The notes: generated from the letters alone by a model not told the origin. A stretch of 64,000 nt of DNA from Cryoendolithus antarcticus (GCA_002077065.1 NAJO01000045.1:124001-188000); one strand, 5' to 3'. Numbered from the stretch's first letter, positions 9,598 through 21,021 are shown. Made by a program: numbers and translations.

Positions 9598-11355
9598 TCA
9601 CCCCAGCACTCCCCTCAATCCCTCAATATCCCCACCAGCCTCAACAACAGCTTTCACAGCGGCAGCACTCAACCATCTCCTCTTATCTGCAGCCTCCTTC
9701 TCTCTCCTAGCCTTCGTCTTTGAACTTCCACTGGGCGCAACTCCACTCAAGATCTTCCCCGAGTCGTGCGGAGTGAAGTTGACAAACCCCAATTTCTCGG
9801 CCTGAGCGGAGGAAGGATGGCGAATCGTGCTAGCCATGGATTTCGCCCTTCGATGAGAAGGTGGCTTCGAGCCTCTACCACGTGAGCGAGATGGCGTGGC
9901 GCGTGGCGTTGGTGACGGCGAAAGCGAAGGGAAGGCAGAGTGTCGTTGACTCCGGGGTTGAGCATGATGTGGCGTATTGGGTACCGTGCGTGAAGTGGTC
10001 GCTGCTCGGTTGGAGGGCAGGCCGTGGTAGAGATGGCCTTGGCTGTCGAAGTGGCCGTACATGGGCGCGGTCATTGGCGCAATCGCGGCCATACTTGTGT
10101 AAGGCGATGTCAGAGTCGGTTCACAGCTTATGCCCAAGCCTGCATCCGAGAAGAGAGGAGAATGGATTTCCGTCGTTGGGACGACAGAGCCGAATGGATC
10201 GGAGTTTGTAAAGGGGTCTGTTGTGTAGGCATTGTGGGCAAAAGCTGTGGCGTTGCTCTCCCAGGTTGAGGTTGACGGTGTTGTGTCGAAGCCAAAGTCA
10301 AAAGAGGGCATGCGAGCCGGCGCGAGGGAGGACGTCCGCTCGGGGAAGAGTGGCTGCGCATCGTTCAAGGGTATAGCTTGAGGCGCGTAAGGATTTGGAG
10401 GCACTGCGGGGATGCCATCGAAGTAGTGCGCCTCGACATGATCCCGCTTCCTCGACCCAGGCGAAGCGTTTGGCGTATGTATCCTAGCCTGCTGCTGGAA
10501 CGACGTAGTCAATGGCGACAGCTCATCTCCATAGAGCGGATCGAAAGCAGGCGGCGAGCCGAATGCAGCAAAGTCCTCTTGCATCGTTCTGGCCGAAGGC
10601 GGCGGAGAGACCGGGAGCCGGTGTGGTGGCACGTGAAGCTCACACTTCTTCGGACTTGCCGAGGACTTGTCTGCCCACACATCTTTGAAGCCCGCCCGAA
10701 AGCGACTCGGTGTCATCATCTTGTGTGGTGAGGCACTCGGCTTGCGAGGTGAAACATTCGCAGCAGCAGCAGCAGTAGCAGGCTTGGCCACACCTGCGGG
10801 TCGCCCACGCGATACTGACCGTGCTGTTGTTGATGTCACTCGTTTTCCGTTTGCGGCCTGTCGAGGGCCTCTTCGACGTTGAACGGACAGTGATTGGTCG
10901 ATCTGCGACGGGACGGCAGGTGGTGAAGGACAGCCGCCGAGACTCAAGAGGTCGGGATGTGATTTTGTCGTACGAAGACTTCTTTGCTTCTGCTCAGATT
11001 CTGCTGCATTCTGCTCCAGCGCCTTCAGCGTCTTCTGCCAGAAATCTATACTGGCCTCAGGCTTCGGCTGTCTTGCCTCGATGAAAGGCGCCCCACCGGC
11101 TGCACTCTGCCAGGCAGCCAATGGCGAGGTACCGGCTGTGTGTCCGCTTTGTTCTGACGAGCCGGAGAAGTCAAAGAGATTGACGGAGTCATCCGAGGAG
11201 CTATTTCTTTCTTGTTTTCGACAGCCGCCAAGGCCGAAGAGGTCATCGACGTCCAGATACTCGTCGAAGACATTATTACAGAAGCTTGCCCACTCCGTCT
11301 CCTTGTGGGACGGCGGCCGGATTGGGAGCTGTATTGGAAGCTGCAGGTATGCCAT
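9598..11355 (-). CDS. wetA: WetA-type developmental regulator of conidium maturation
   Basis: 585-aa, Ser/Pro-rich and largely disordered protein. Its conserved C-terminal block (about residues 495-560) carries the hallmark stretch GFVNFTPHDSGKILSGVAPS followed by SSKTKARREKEAADKRR, preceded by a basic SRSRGRGSKPPSHRRAKS segment that can act as a nuclear signal. The N-terminus has the short acidic motif FDEYLDVDDLFGL, also typical of the family. In Aspergillus, WetA acts downstream of BrlA and AbaA, controlling conidial wall maturation and spore-specific transcription in the nucleus. A similar role here is inference from family membership. Single exon; the ATG at 11355 gives the expected N-terminus. 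Confidence 0.85.
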   Translation of the reverse strand: MAYLQLPIQLPIRPPSHKETEWASFCNNVFDEYLDVDDLFGLGGCRKQERNSSSDDSVNLFDFSGSSEQSGHTAGTSPLAAWQSAAGGAPFIEARQPKPEASIDFWQKTLKALEQNAAESEQKQRSLRTTKSHPDLLSLGGCPSPPAVPSQIDQSLSVQRRRGPRQAANGKRVTSTTARSVSRGRPAGVAKPATAAAAANVSPRKPSASPHKMMTPSRFRAGFKDVWADKSSASPKKCELHVPPHRLPVSPPPSARTMQEDFAAFGSPPAFDPLYGDELSPLTTSFQQQARIHTPNASPGSRKRDHVEAHYFDGIPAVPPNPYAPQAIPLNDAQPLFPERTSSLAPARMPSFDFGFDTTPSTSTWESNATAFAHNAYTTDPFTNSDPFGSVVPTTEIHSPLFSDAGLGISCEPTLTSPYTSMAAIAPMTAPMYGHFDSQGHLYHGLPSNRAATTSRTVPNTPHHAQPRSQRHSAFPSLSPSPTPRATPSRSRGRGSKPPSHRRAKSMASTIRHPSSAQAEKLGFVNFTPHDSGKILSGVAPSGSSKTKARREKEAADKRRWLSAAAVKAVVEAGGDIEGLRGVLG

Positions 11356-12288
11356 TGCTGTGATATGTGTTCAAGAGTCGGACTGCCACAGTCCGCTGAC
11401 ATATGCCTGGGCCGGTGCGCTGATCAGACCTGTCACGATGTCTCGTGAAGCGTTGACGTCGCAGCATTAGGTGGGCGTAGCAACCATCAGGTAAACACTT
11501 TGCACAGAGCTATTATAATACACACCAGCCACTCCGTTTCAGCCTTACATTCCAGATGGTAGACCTAGAGACGAGGAGTAGCGTCATGTGTCTACCAGCT
11601 GTCGCGGCCGCATTGTGGCTAGTGGAATGCCATGCGAAGGGCACACCCGTAAGGAATGCATCGTGTCCAAAACCGTCCAGGCACGTGATCGATGTTGGGA
11701 GTGAAACGCTATACTGCTGTGACTTGAGGTGACATGACGCAGAGCGAGATGATCTCCCTGGGTCTCCATCATGCAATTCGAATCTCGTCGCGTGAGTAGA
11801 AAGAGACCTATAGCGGCTGTCCGATCGAGCGGCGTACCGTGCACCACCCTGGCTCCGAGGCGCACTTCAAGGCACGATAGGAAGAAACGAGAAGGAAAAG
11901 CATAAACACATCGCAGAAAGCACTTTGGTCTTACTTGCCTCATATCACGTATGGCCGCGTGCCATTCAGCTGAGTCTTCACGCCTCGAATCGCATTTCTG
12001 CCACATTGTCACTTCTGCAAAGTAATTCTCGGCAACGGTAGGGTCCGATGGTCGACTGCAGACGCCATGAGACTCTAAAGGTCATCGTCGTGTTCAGGTA
12101 GAAGTAAGAGAGTACATGGAAGAAGTGATGTTTCAGGATCGCTATTCTAATTACCCATCTTTTCCAGCGCGGCAGAAGTCATCCCGAAGAACCCCACCTG
12201 CCTGGCCTTCTTAAACACCTCGGCTGCCATTCCTCCATTCTCCTATGCCGGACTTGCCAGTGCGAAGCCTGACCTGCAGCTTGTCACC
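11356..12288. other. Divergent intergenic region between wetA and the isocitrate dehydrogenase gene
   Basis: About 930 bp between two divergently transcribed genes, so it should contain both promoters. A minus-strand frame at 11584-12012 shows no recognisable protein features and is not called. Confidence 0.5.
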
Positions 12289-13699
12289 ATGTCTGCTCTC
12301 CGACCATTGACAGCTCGACTAGTCGGGCACTCATCCAGCGCCTTTCCAGTGTACGCAGGTACCTTCTCCCGCCCGATAGCCGCCCGTATTACGCAGCGCC
12401 GCAACATGGCCTCCCAGATCCCCAAGATCAAGGTCAAGAACCCGGTGGTGGAGCTCGATGGCGATGAGATGACAAGGATCATATGGCAGGATATCAAAGA
12501 CAAATTCATTCATCCTTACTTGGACATTGATCTCAAGTATTATGACTTGGGTCTACCATATCGCGATGAGACGAACGACCAGGTCACGATTGACGCAGCT
12601 GAGGCGATCAAGAAGTACAGTGTTGGTGTCAAGTGTGCTACCATCACACCTGATGAGCAGCGCGTAGAAGAATTCAAGCTCAAGCAGATGTGGCTAAGTC
12701 CCAATGGCACGATCAGGAACAACCTTGGTGGCACAGTCTTTCGAGAACCCATCGTAATCCCTAGAGTGCCGCGACTCGTACCAGGGTGGAAGAAGCCGAT
12801 CGTGATAGGCAGACATGCCTTCGGTGATCAATATAGAGCCAAGGATAAGGTCATTGAGGGACCTGGCAAGCTCGAGATGGTGTTCACACCGAAGGGCGGC
12901 GAGCCGGAGCGCATACAGGTGTTTGAGTTCACGGAGAAGCACCAGGGTGGTGTCGCGCAGACGCAATACAACACATCCGAGAGCATTCAAGGATTTGCGC
13001 ATGCTTCATTCAAGCACGCGCTTGGCCTCAAGTTGCCCATGTACATGTCAACGAAGAATACCATCCTGAAGAAGTACGACGGCAGGTTCAAGGACATCTT
13101 CCAGGAGATCTACGAGGCGCAATACCGGAAAGAGTTCGAGGCGGCCGGACTCTGGTATGAGCATCGTCTGATCGATGATATGGTCGCACAGATGATCAAG
13201 TCGGAAGGCGGCATGCTCATCGCGATGAAGAGTGAGTGACCTGTCATCAGTCAGCAGATGCCATCGCTAATACCTCTCAGACTATGACGGTGACGTTCAG
13301 TCCGATATCGTTGCTCAAGGCTTTGGCTCTTTGGGTCTCATGACTTCGGTCCTGATCACTCCAGATGGCAAGACCTTCGAGGCAGAAGCTGCGCACGGGA
13401 CAGTGACGCGCCACTACCGCGAACACCAGAAGGGCAACCCTACCTCCACCAACCCAATCGCGTCAATCTTTGCATGGACACGAGGTCTTGCAAAGCGTGG
13501 TGAGCTCGATGACACCCCCGAAGTCGTAAAATTCGCAGAGAGCCTGGAAGAGGCGTGCATACACGTGGTGGATCAGCAAGGTATCATGACGAAGGATCTT
13601 GCAATTTCGTGTGGAAAGCCGAAGGACTTCGTCACGACCACCGAGTACCTAGAAGCCGTTGAGAAGCGGATGCGATCGGTGCTGAGTGCGAAGTTGTGA
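12289..13699 (+). CDS. idpA: NADP-dependent isocitrate dehydrogenase, mitochondrial/peroxisomal
   Basis: Oxidatively decarboxylates isocitrate to 2-oxoglutarate with NADP+. Exons 12289-13231 and 13281-13699 give 453 aa. The 49-nt intron has a GCTAATAC branch region and the frame joins exactly at [10 protein letters not shown]. Residues 1-39 are basic and hydroxylated, like a mitochondrial presequence. Met40 ([10 protein letters not shown]) marks the usual start of the cytosolic/peroxisomal form. Substrate-binding features are visible: [19 protein letters not shown], and [21 protein letters not shown]. The protein ends SAKL, a PTS1-type signal. Aspergillus idpA is known to supply more than one compartment, and alternative starts would do the same here. 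The nearby upstream ATGs are compatible with this but prove nothing. Confidence 0.94.
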
Positions 13700-15403
13700 T
13701 CGGCGACATGTAGACCGACATCTAGACCCTTTTGCTAGCAATTTGCATATAAAACTTCATATTCGTGGCACGGCTAGAGACAAGTGCCGGCTCCACTACA
13801 CTGATCGACAGCGTGCCAGTTTTGTTGATCCCCGGCGTTGCACAGCGTTTCTGTGGACTGCGATCGTCCTCGGACCAGGCGTTCCGCTTGTGGTGAATGC
13901 TATGCGATCCCAAGGATCGGCGCGGCTGGCTGCCTGCACTGGCACAGCAGCTGTCAACGTCTGCATCCGCTGTAGATCTGTACTGCGGGTTCGCATGCAG
14001 CTCTACCGTTCTTCGAACTCGGCAATGTGCCGGCTTCTTACCCCGGTGAGTGATCGCTTGCGTATGACAGTAGTCAGTGCAGGTCTAGAATTGAGGCCGC
14101 CACCAAGTCCTGCCCACAGTACGGTAAAGCACGAAGTGACTTCTCGCGAGACACCTATGGCTGCAAATTTTGCTGCAGATGTATGGATCGGCCACCAACG
14201 TGATGCAACGCGAAGATCGCCCTAGGCGTCATGAGAGTCTAATCGGGAATAGAGAAGATGTCTCGCACCCGATCGAAAAGTCGAGGACATCGTGAGACTA
14301 CTCGATGCTTTCGCAGTGCGGGATTGCGGATTCGTGCAGCCCATTAAGGTACTGGGCCGATGGCGACCCGCATCTTACCCGCCGCGGGAAGCGGCTGACC
14401 CAAGCTACCGGAGACGTCGTATCAGTTCACAGCAGTACACTCTGACGCGCATGCCTGAACACAAAATCGCTGCGCACTTGATGCGAACCTCATCGCCACA
14501 ATCGTATCGCAGCGTTTTCAGCCGGGCGCAAGTACCTGCAGGTATCCCGCGTCTGGCAGCCCCCCTGCAGCTGCTCGAGCGCCGGATGTACTTCCGCGCT
14601 TTGGGGGTGTTGTTACACAGCAGCGGCTTTTCCTCGACCACCGGTGAACGTTCGATGTGCGAGATTGCGAGCCAAATTAGTGAAATGACCATGCGACTAA
14701 AGGGATGGTTATCATTGTATCAGCAGATCGAGCCTCCACAGAAGCAGTCCAACGAGCCTACATTGAGACCACAGCTATAACCGCTATTTCAGTGATTTGG
14801 GTGGTGTTGGGCTCGCAACTTGCTTTCAGGAAGGAACCCAGGCACCGACATTAATCACGCAGAGTAAACTCGCTCCGTTGGAGCTTAAGCGAACGACAGC
14901 AACGGTACGCCGAGCAAAAGCCCCCAACCCGGACTCCCCATGCAACATGTCAGGCACATGCTCTACCCTTGAGAACGGGGAAGCCATAGAAAGTTCTAGG
15001 GCCCGGGAACTGGCTCGCCTATGCTGTACTACCTGACAGGGCTCCTGCATCATGCACTTCAACCACCCTACTGGCTCGGCATCATTGAATTCAGGTCCGG
15101 CACTGACCTTGTATGCAGTACTCGCATTGCACTCTTCGCTTCGTTGCTTAACGGCACGGTGGGCAAAGCTTCATAGCTGATGCTGGGGAGATGAGGGCGC
15201 ATCGTCATCAGCTCGAGCCGTGTAGATTTCCTAGTAACGTGTTTCAAGTCGTGAGGAAGGATATAAGTCAAGTCGATCTCAATTCGAAGTTGAGTATGTC
15301 TGCTCCATCATTCCAGCATACTTCCTTTCGAGTTCCATATACCCTCTCGCAACTTGAATACGCACCATAAGACTCGATCACCTCGACAAGTACGACATAC
15401 AAC
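13700..15403. other. Gene-poor stretch of 1.7 kb
   Basis: Frames at 13686-14225 and 14292-14780 (plus) and 14405-14692 (minus) have no recognised domains, no plausible splice structure and unconvincing composition. I see no tRNA or 5S RNA and no long repeat. Confidence 0.45.
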
Positions 15404-15949
15404 ATGATGCCTGATCACGATCAAGTCACGCCGCTTTCCGAGGCAGCTCTGGCTCAACACGAAGTGCAACAGTCACTCACGACAGTAAGCTCTCCACGGA
15501 CCGCATGGCTTCACCATTTGCTGATAACAACACGTAGTCCGATCTTAAGTATGTGGAGACAGTCGTACGCGCTGAAGCTGCGCGTCTGGTAGCGATCGCA
15601 ATGGCTATGAAGCCGCAGCGTAAGTGTTCCCTCGCAGCCTTGATCCCCTCCTGCCTAGCCACAGGCTCTGACACAGCGTGCAGTAGACTCGACCAGCGCT
15701 GCACAAATTGGGCATCTGTACAAGCCAGTCCCGGCCAGCAACATGTTACCAACCGAACGCTTCATGGTCCTCAACACCGTGGACGATCCATTCCCGATGG
15801 GTGCAAGACTCGCGATGAGACAGGCCTCCCCGGCCGAAGGCTCGCTGCAAACCGTGCAGATCAGAGCGCAGGCAGCGTCTGTGCTTGCTGCATCGGCCTC
15901 TTCAACCGAATCGAGTGTCCTGGGTCAAGCAGAGGCCGGGTCTCGGTAG
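15404..15949 (+). CDS. Small hypothetical protein, three exons (related to the gene at 18470)
   Basis: Not a family I recognise. Exons 15404-15484, 15538-15619 and 15684-15949 join in frame through canonical introns (GTAAGC...ACGTAG and GTAAGT...GTGCAG) to give 142 aa. The N-terminal part contains LSEAALAQHEVQQ and, across the first junction, YVETVVRAEAARL; both are predicted helical. The last exon begins DSTSAAQIGHLYKPVPASN and ends in an Ala/Ser-rich tail. No signal peptide or membrane segment. The exon architecture and the pattern LSEA-x-L-x2-H ... RAEAA recur in the gene starting at 18470, so the two are probably paralogues. Function unknown. Confidence 0.6.
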
Positions 15950-18469
15950 CGCGGGCTCCATGGTCGTGGGCCTGTCAGTGATAGAAGCGAAGGCCTGCGT
16001 TTGGGGGATGTTAGGCTTGCAGAGGCGCTTTACGTTTCATGTATACTAGAGCTATTGTGCGAGGCGGCGAGCACGCGAGGAGTACCGTTCATAGCCGCAA
16101 GTTGGATTCGATTGGCAGTGTTAAAGTCGTCGAGTGGGCTGTTCTTGATCCGGGCTCCGTGATCTCGTTTCATTACAAGCCACGCCATGCCTTCATATTG
16201 AGTCCGCGCATCGACAGAAGCAGCCACACCGCTCGTGTAAGTGCATGATGGGATTCGAGAAGCTGGGCCTACCTACCCTTGTCATGTGCCACGTGGTTCC
16301 CGAGATAGCAAGCACGCTAAGGAGCTGGGGTATGCATGAAGGCGGCTGGAGAGGGGAGGTGGATTTGTATGGAGACGGAGGCTTTTCCTGCTGCTTTCAA
16401 AGCCCGAGACAGAAATCGTTGTCAGTCTCGCAGCGAAAACGTTCAGTGTGCGATGAAGTCATGAGTGCATTTCGTTTATCACAGTCAGTGCAACTGTGCA
16501 AGTGCAGTTGAGTGCACTGTTCTGCATGAGCCAATGGTTCTTCTAGAAGCATGACTTCGAGCGTCACTCGCTACCGATGCAATGGGGAGGCCGTGTCTTC
16601 CCTGTCACACCACGTGGGTATGAATGAGGTGTGCAAGGATAGATACATCGTGGCTGCAACGTTTTGCGTATCTTTGGGAGCTAGCGCCAGGTGCATGGTG
16701 TGTCTCGACCCATGACCATCACCGATTATTGAGATTGTCCGATGGGCTGCATTAGCTGTGTGGTCATCTCAATTGGGACCGTATCGCATTCGCCAAGTGA
16801 CGGTTCAGCTGAGCTGCGTTGAGAGTGCGCAGGTCGATTCAGAGTACCGCGTGGACATGACAGCCGGAGCCGCTGCATGCTGAGCATTAGATCTAATACT
16901 GCACTTTCAATGCTCCATATCGCGTGTGGTACGTGGATAGCACAACCGTGGGCGCAGTCGTTAGTGTCTGGGTACCGTGTGGCAAGAACAGTGCGTTCAC
17001 AGCAGCGCTATGCTACTCTCGACTGTAGTGGAAGATGGTGCCACGACCACGTGGGTGCCACATCGATCTCCAAATGCGAGGTGAGAACTAAGGCTGCAAG
17101 AGCGGCTTCCCCTGCGTGCGCGGGGGGTGCCGTCGCCCGTCTGCAGGAAGGGGTGTGTCAGCGACAACCGAGCCGAAGCATTCATGCTAATTTGTGAATC
17201 ATTGTCGTCTATGCTGATCTGTCGCTCATCACCCGGGTGCAAACCTAAAGTGATGCTAGCTTGTCAGCTCTGTCTGCCTTCTTTCGACAGGCTCTCGGCC
17301 CAACAAACTGTCCAACTGGGCCACACAGGGTCCACTCCCGACGGGTGCGCTGCTAGGGCAGGGCGTTGAAGCGGTGAGTCGGTTCCAGCAGTTGGTGTCA
17401 AGCGCTTCGCCAAGCTCGCAATGTAACCGTGTAGAAGGCAGCAAGGCAATTATCACTAGGTCAGATCGGGAATGGTAATCCTGAGCGAGGGAGGCTGTGA
17501 TGTTTCCAGACCGTGTTGCCGGGCGGGAACACTTGCTCGCGGATAACATGGCAAAGTTCGAGCATCTTTGTCCAAATACGGTGCACAGGATGTTATGATA
17601 ATGCGCAGTGTGAGCCTGACGGATGCGATCGCTCCATGGTGCGGTCTTCTCCCTGGAACTGATTATTGTCATCGCTGTACGCAACAAGGTCGACCCGACC
17701 GAGAATCTATGAGTCTAGAGTTTTGTCACTGAATCAGCCCCAGGGAGATTTAGTATAAGGTTTGCAGGGCCATTATACTCGTGTCGCGTGGGATAGCGTT
17801 GTGTGCGTGGGCAGGACACCACGCGCAACGCTAACGCACCACAGGGCACTTGAACCTGTAGCGCTTGCTTCTGGTGATATAGCGCTTGATGGACGCAGAG
17901 CGAAGCGGCACATCAGGGCGACGAAGCGAGCGCAGTACTCCGCGCCCTTCCCGAAGGCGGGTTCCACTGCCGTCGACGTTCGATAGCTGCATGTGTTACA
18001 TTGTAGCGTATGGACTACTCCATGTGCAAGTCTCATCACATTTTTGTCGCTGTACTGCGGTCCGTCCGCAGTCAAGGATTTGCGAGACTTGCACGGGATC
18101 GACCACTCGGGTACACGCTGAGTTGCCGACAAAGAGGGCGCAGTATTTGATGCTTCCATGTGTGGCCATGCAGCTTGTCTGGTGTGTGAGGCAGACGGGT
18201 CTCTTAGCGTGTCCGTCGGGGTCGTGGACAGGTTAAAAGTGTGCTTTCGCCAAACTTGATTCACTCATCCCGAGCTCGTCACCTACGCTAAAGCCACCGC
18301 AGTCTAACCATCAGATCGTCAGCAGGCTCACGCTGTCAACACCTGTTGCGTAGTATATCATAACCTCTCAATTGACATAAGACGATCGGCCGAGGTGCAT
18401 ATTCTACAAGTCCATGCACTACGCGACGCCTCCTGCAGCCACTAACACACAGGCGCTTAGATCGTGACG
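15950..18469. other. Gene-poor stretch of 2.5 kb
   Basis: No convincing gene. Frames on both strands (for example 16877-17197 plus and 17773-18264 minus) lack family features and splice support. It separates the two related small genes. Confidence 0.45.
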
Positions 18470-19137
18470 ATGGCTGCTCAAAAGCACTTTCTACTGTCTG
18501 AAGCCAACTTGAAAGAACACAACACTGCTTCCGCAGCACAGGAGGTAAGTTGCTACTATTCCTTTCAATCGCGAGCATGTTTTTAACAGCTCTGTAGACC
18601 GGCGAGCAGCACTTCGAAAATGCTATCCGTGCGGAAGCAGCACAGTACTTCTACCAAACGCCTGGTGTGAGTGATCCCGGCTCTGAGTGTGCACCGCAAT
18701 GCGACTTGCTCTACTTGGTGTCTCAACAAAAGGCTGCGCGCGTATCACCATGCGAGCGATTCGCCGCGTGGTCTGTTTGCGAAGATCCAATGCCACTCCA
18801 CTGCAAGCTAGCAATGCAGAGAGAAGCTGTTGACTATGCGTCATTCGAGTCCATTGACCATCGTCAGCGCCTGGCACGCCTGAACATGCAGTCGATGCCT
18901 GCGACAGAGAAAGAGACCAGGGTCCAAAGTCACCAAGCCCGGTCTTCTCAAGCCTTGTCTTACTCATGGAACGAGCAACATGCGATGATCGTGCAGCAAG
19001 CTTTCAGTGGACTGCCGGAGATGCTCGAGATGCAGCAGGCCAACGTTAAGGACGAAGCGGAAGTGGTGGAGGAGGAAGATGAAGGCTACGGCGGCAGTGA
19101 CAGAGCTTCTCCACATCTCAGCCCAGCTGCAACATAG
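18470..19137 (+). CDS. Small hypothetical protein (related to the gene at 15404)
   Basis: Exon 1 (18470-18544) encodes MAAQKHFLLSEANLKEHN and onward. A GTAAGT...TGTAG intron leads to exon 2 at 18598, which carries HFENAIRAEAAQYF. The frame then stays open to a stop at 19137, for about 204 aa. A second GTGAGT donor at 18667 marks the same relative place where the 15404 gene has its second intron, so the true protein may be shorter; one in-frame acceptor candidate ends at 18732. The C-terminal part is Gln/Met-rich with an acidic run (VVEEEDEGYGG). No signal peptide. Function unknown. The shared N-terminal motif and intron position with 15404 suggest a small gene family. The gene converges with and slightly overlaps the next one. 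Confidence 0.55.
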
Positions 19138-19933
19138 CTGTGAAAAATCCACGGAAGGCATTGCTCAGCCAGGTGAGCTCGCCGCTACGGAGTGAGTCCT
19201 TGGACACAACTTCCTCGACGCACAGCTGCTGACCCAATGCCCAGCGTCGTGTCGTACCTTGCTGGCCTCCGGAAGTGGTAGGCGGCGTCACCCAGCGGCC
19301 CGATCGGAAGAAGTACGGCGTGGTGATGGAGGCGTCCATGATATCGCCGCTAGGGCTAAACAGCAGGACTTCCTTCTGCGTCGCAGTACTTGCACCAGGT
19401 CGCGCGATTACAGTCTCAATACTCGCACGCTTCCTTGCGGAGTCATACGCGGTTCGATCGGAGGTCTTGAAGCTGCAGTCGATCGATGGTGCCGTAGCTT
19501 GCGAGTCAAGCATTGCAGTCCACTGTACGGGCAAGGTAATGTCAAGAGTAGCTGGGAAGAGGCAGGAGCCGGGAGACTGTACACTGCTCGCACTTCTGAC
19601 AACAAGTCGGCCATCACAATGGAGCGCAAGAGAAATGCGGAAGACTGCCGATTGGTCGTGCGTGTCCGGCAACGAGGCCAGATGCTGGGTACAAGTCTCT
19701 ACCAGCTGATCTGCGCTCGCTGGGCAGAGACCTTGCGGTGAACGATCTCCTGCCGACCATAAAGCATCTGCAGCTTCCTGCAAGCGATCGCAGTGCTGCG
19801 AGACCAGGTAGATTGGTGATTGATAGCCAGCTGAAGCGGCAGTGTTCGCACCGTCCTGGCGTAAGGCAGGGTCATGTCTCAATGTGGTAAAGACATACCG
19901 CTCATCTTTTGCCTGATTAGCTTTCAGAGCCAT
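19118..19933 (-). CDS. ABZ2: Aminodeoxychorismate lyase-like PLP enzyme (class IV fold)
   Basis: 271 aa from the ATG at 19933; a longer frame starts with TTG and is not used. The C-terminal half carries the class IV aminotransferase features KEVLLFSPSGDIMDASITTP, YFFRSGRWVTPP, GTTRRWALGQQLCVEE and LRSGELTWLSNAFRGFF, as in yeast Abz2, which releases pyruvate from 4-amino-4-deoxychorismate to form p-aminobenzoate for folate. The N-terminal half is shorter and divergent (FTTLRHDPAL) but matches the usual family opening. Cytosolic, no targeting signal. It could alternatively be another class IV enzyme, but the SITTPYF and GTTRR combination favours ADC lyase. Its 3' end overlaps that of the convergent small gene by 20 bp. 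Confidence 0.78.
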   Translation of the reverse strand: MALKANQAKDERYVFTTLRHDPALRQDGANTAASAGYQSPIYLVSQHCDRLQEAADALWSAGDRSPQGLCPASADQLVETCTQHLASLPDTHDQSAVFRISLALHCDGRLVVRSASSVQSPGSCLFPATLDITLPVQWTAMLDSQATAPSIDCSFKTSDRTAYDSARKRASIETVIARPGASTATQKEVLLFSPSGDIMDASITTPYFFRSGRWVTPPTTSGGQQGTTRRWALGQQLCVEEVVSKDSLRSGELTWLSNAFRGFFTAMLQLG

Positions 19934-20483
19934 CAGGACCTCTCGGCGAGGTGTCAACTACAGTCGTGATATCGAGTGTGGCTTGTTAGAGCGTTGTCCA
20001 TTTGCTGAAACATCCGGAGCCATTGGCCTTAGTCAGCGTCAAATGCTCCGGTCTTCTCACTCCACTTGTACGGTTTCCTCCTGATACATTGTGCTTACAC
20101 ACAACAAGGTCCACGCTGGCCGGAATGTGTAACTTGATCAACCACAGATCAATTTCCTTGCCGCTCGTTTCATCTAGGACACAATGGCGAGTCCACGCGG
20201 GACGGCTTCGAACATGAAGGCCAACGGCGGTGACCATTACCAGATGACCCAAGACAGAGGGAAATCTGCGCATGAGAGTGCCTCTACGACTTATATCGCT
20301 AGCAGTACGCCCTCGCTAACATCTAGGGTCTATGCATGTACGGTCAAACCTCGACAGCCCATCACTGCAAAATTCGAATGATTCCTCACATAAGATCGTA
20401 CGCGATGCACTCTTCTCCGCCAGTGCTCACACTACCAGCGAATTGACATAGCTATCAACCCCTATACCCCCATCCCCTCCATC
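19934..20483. other. Intergenic interval upstream of the ADC lyase-like gene and the tRNA
   Basis: A 65-codon plus frame at 20184-20381 (MASPRGTASNMKANG...) is the only frame of note. It has no recognisable domain and is not called. Otherwise a promoter for the minus-strand gene. Confidence 0.35.
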
Positions 20484-20622
20484 GGAGCAGTGGCCCAGTG
20501 GTAAGGCGCCAGGTCCGTATGTCTTGGGGGCTACCCTGCGCACGGCAGACGGGCAGCAGGGTGCCCTAAGGGGGGACTGTCCGGACTCCTGGAGATCGAA
20601 GGTTCGAATCCCTCCTGCTCCG
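20484..20622 (+). tRNA. Nuclear tRNA gene with a long intron (Thr-CGT most likely, Arg-CCG possible)
   Basis: Acceptor stem GGAGCAG (20484-20490) pairs with CTGCTCC (20615-20621), with discriminator G. The D-arm is GCCC/AGGC with AGTGGTAAG-type loop bases. Anticodon stem CCAGG (20509-20513) pairs with CCTGG (20588-20592). The T arm is GAAGG-TTCGAAT-CCCTC with one A-C mismatch. Counting from the stem gives an intron of about 67 nt (20520-20586) after position 37, and anticodon CGT with A37. Position 33 would then be C rather than U. Shifting the loop by one would give CCG but a pyrimidine at 37. TCCG at 20514-20517 can pair with CGGA at 20582-20585, as expected for anticodon-intron pairing in a pre-tRNA. 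Boxes A and B are present, so it is probably transcribed by Pol III. Confidence 0.8.
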
Positions 20623-21021
20623 CTCTCCTTTTGCTGCTCATAGCAAGGTTTGGCTCAGTACGCGGTGTGGATCCGCAGTCTGCTTCTGTCTTCGGACAAC
20701 GCGGCATGTCGCATCAGGTGGGGAAGCCGGAGGTGGGACAGGTGATAGGGGAAAGGCAACGAGGGGGAGGCAGTCAGCGGGCGTTTACATCCGTAGTAGT
20801 ATGTGAAGAGATGAGTAAAGTCGAACGGGATGAAAAAGACAGGTATTTGTCAGTCGTGTACAGCTATCCATCCATCTTTCGATCTCGACTCGTCTCGCCA
20901 AGCCGTCTACTGGAACTACGCATGTGTCGTCTGACTCTTCATCGCTCATCCAACCATGCAGTATGCCCGAGTCCAGCGTGTGCCATCCAAGCCGGCCTAT
21001 GCCAAATCCATCATAATCTCC
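20623..21021. other. Interval between the tRNA and the 3' end of the large minus-strand gene
   Basis: No gene recognised; probably the 3' UTR of the large gene. Confidence 0.4.

Noticed and set aside
14292..14780. Plus-strand frame of 162 codons in the gene-poor stretch
   Set aside because: No recognisable domain, unlikely composition and no splice partners.
17773..18264. Minus-strand frame of 163 codons
   Set aside because: Composition unlike neighbours and no motif; probably chance.
20184..20381. Plus-strand 65-codon frame
   Set aside because: Reasonable start but no motif or homology clue; too short to call.
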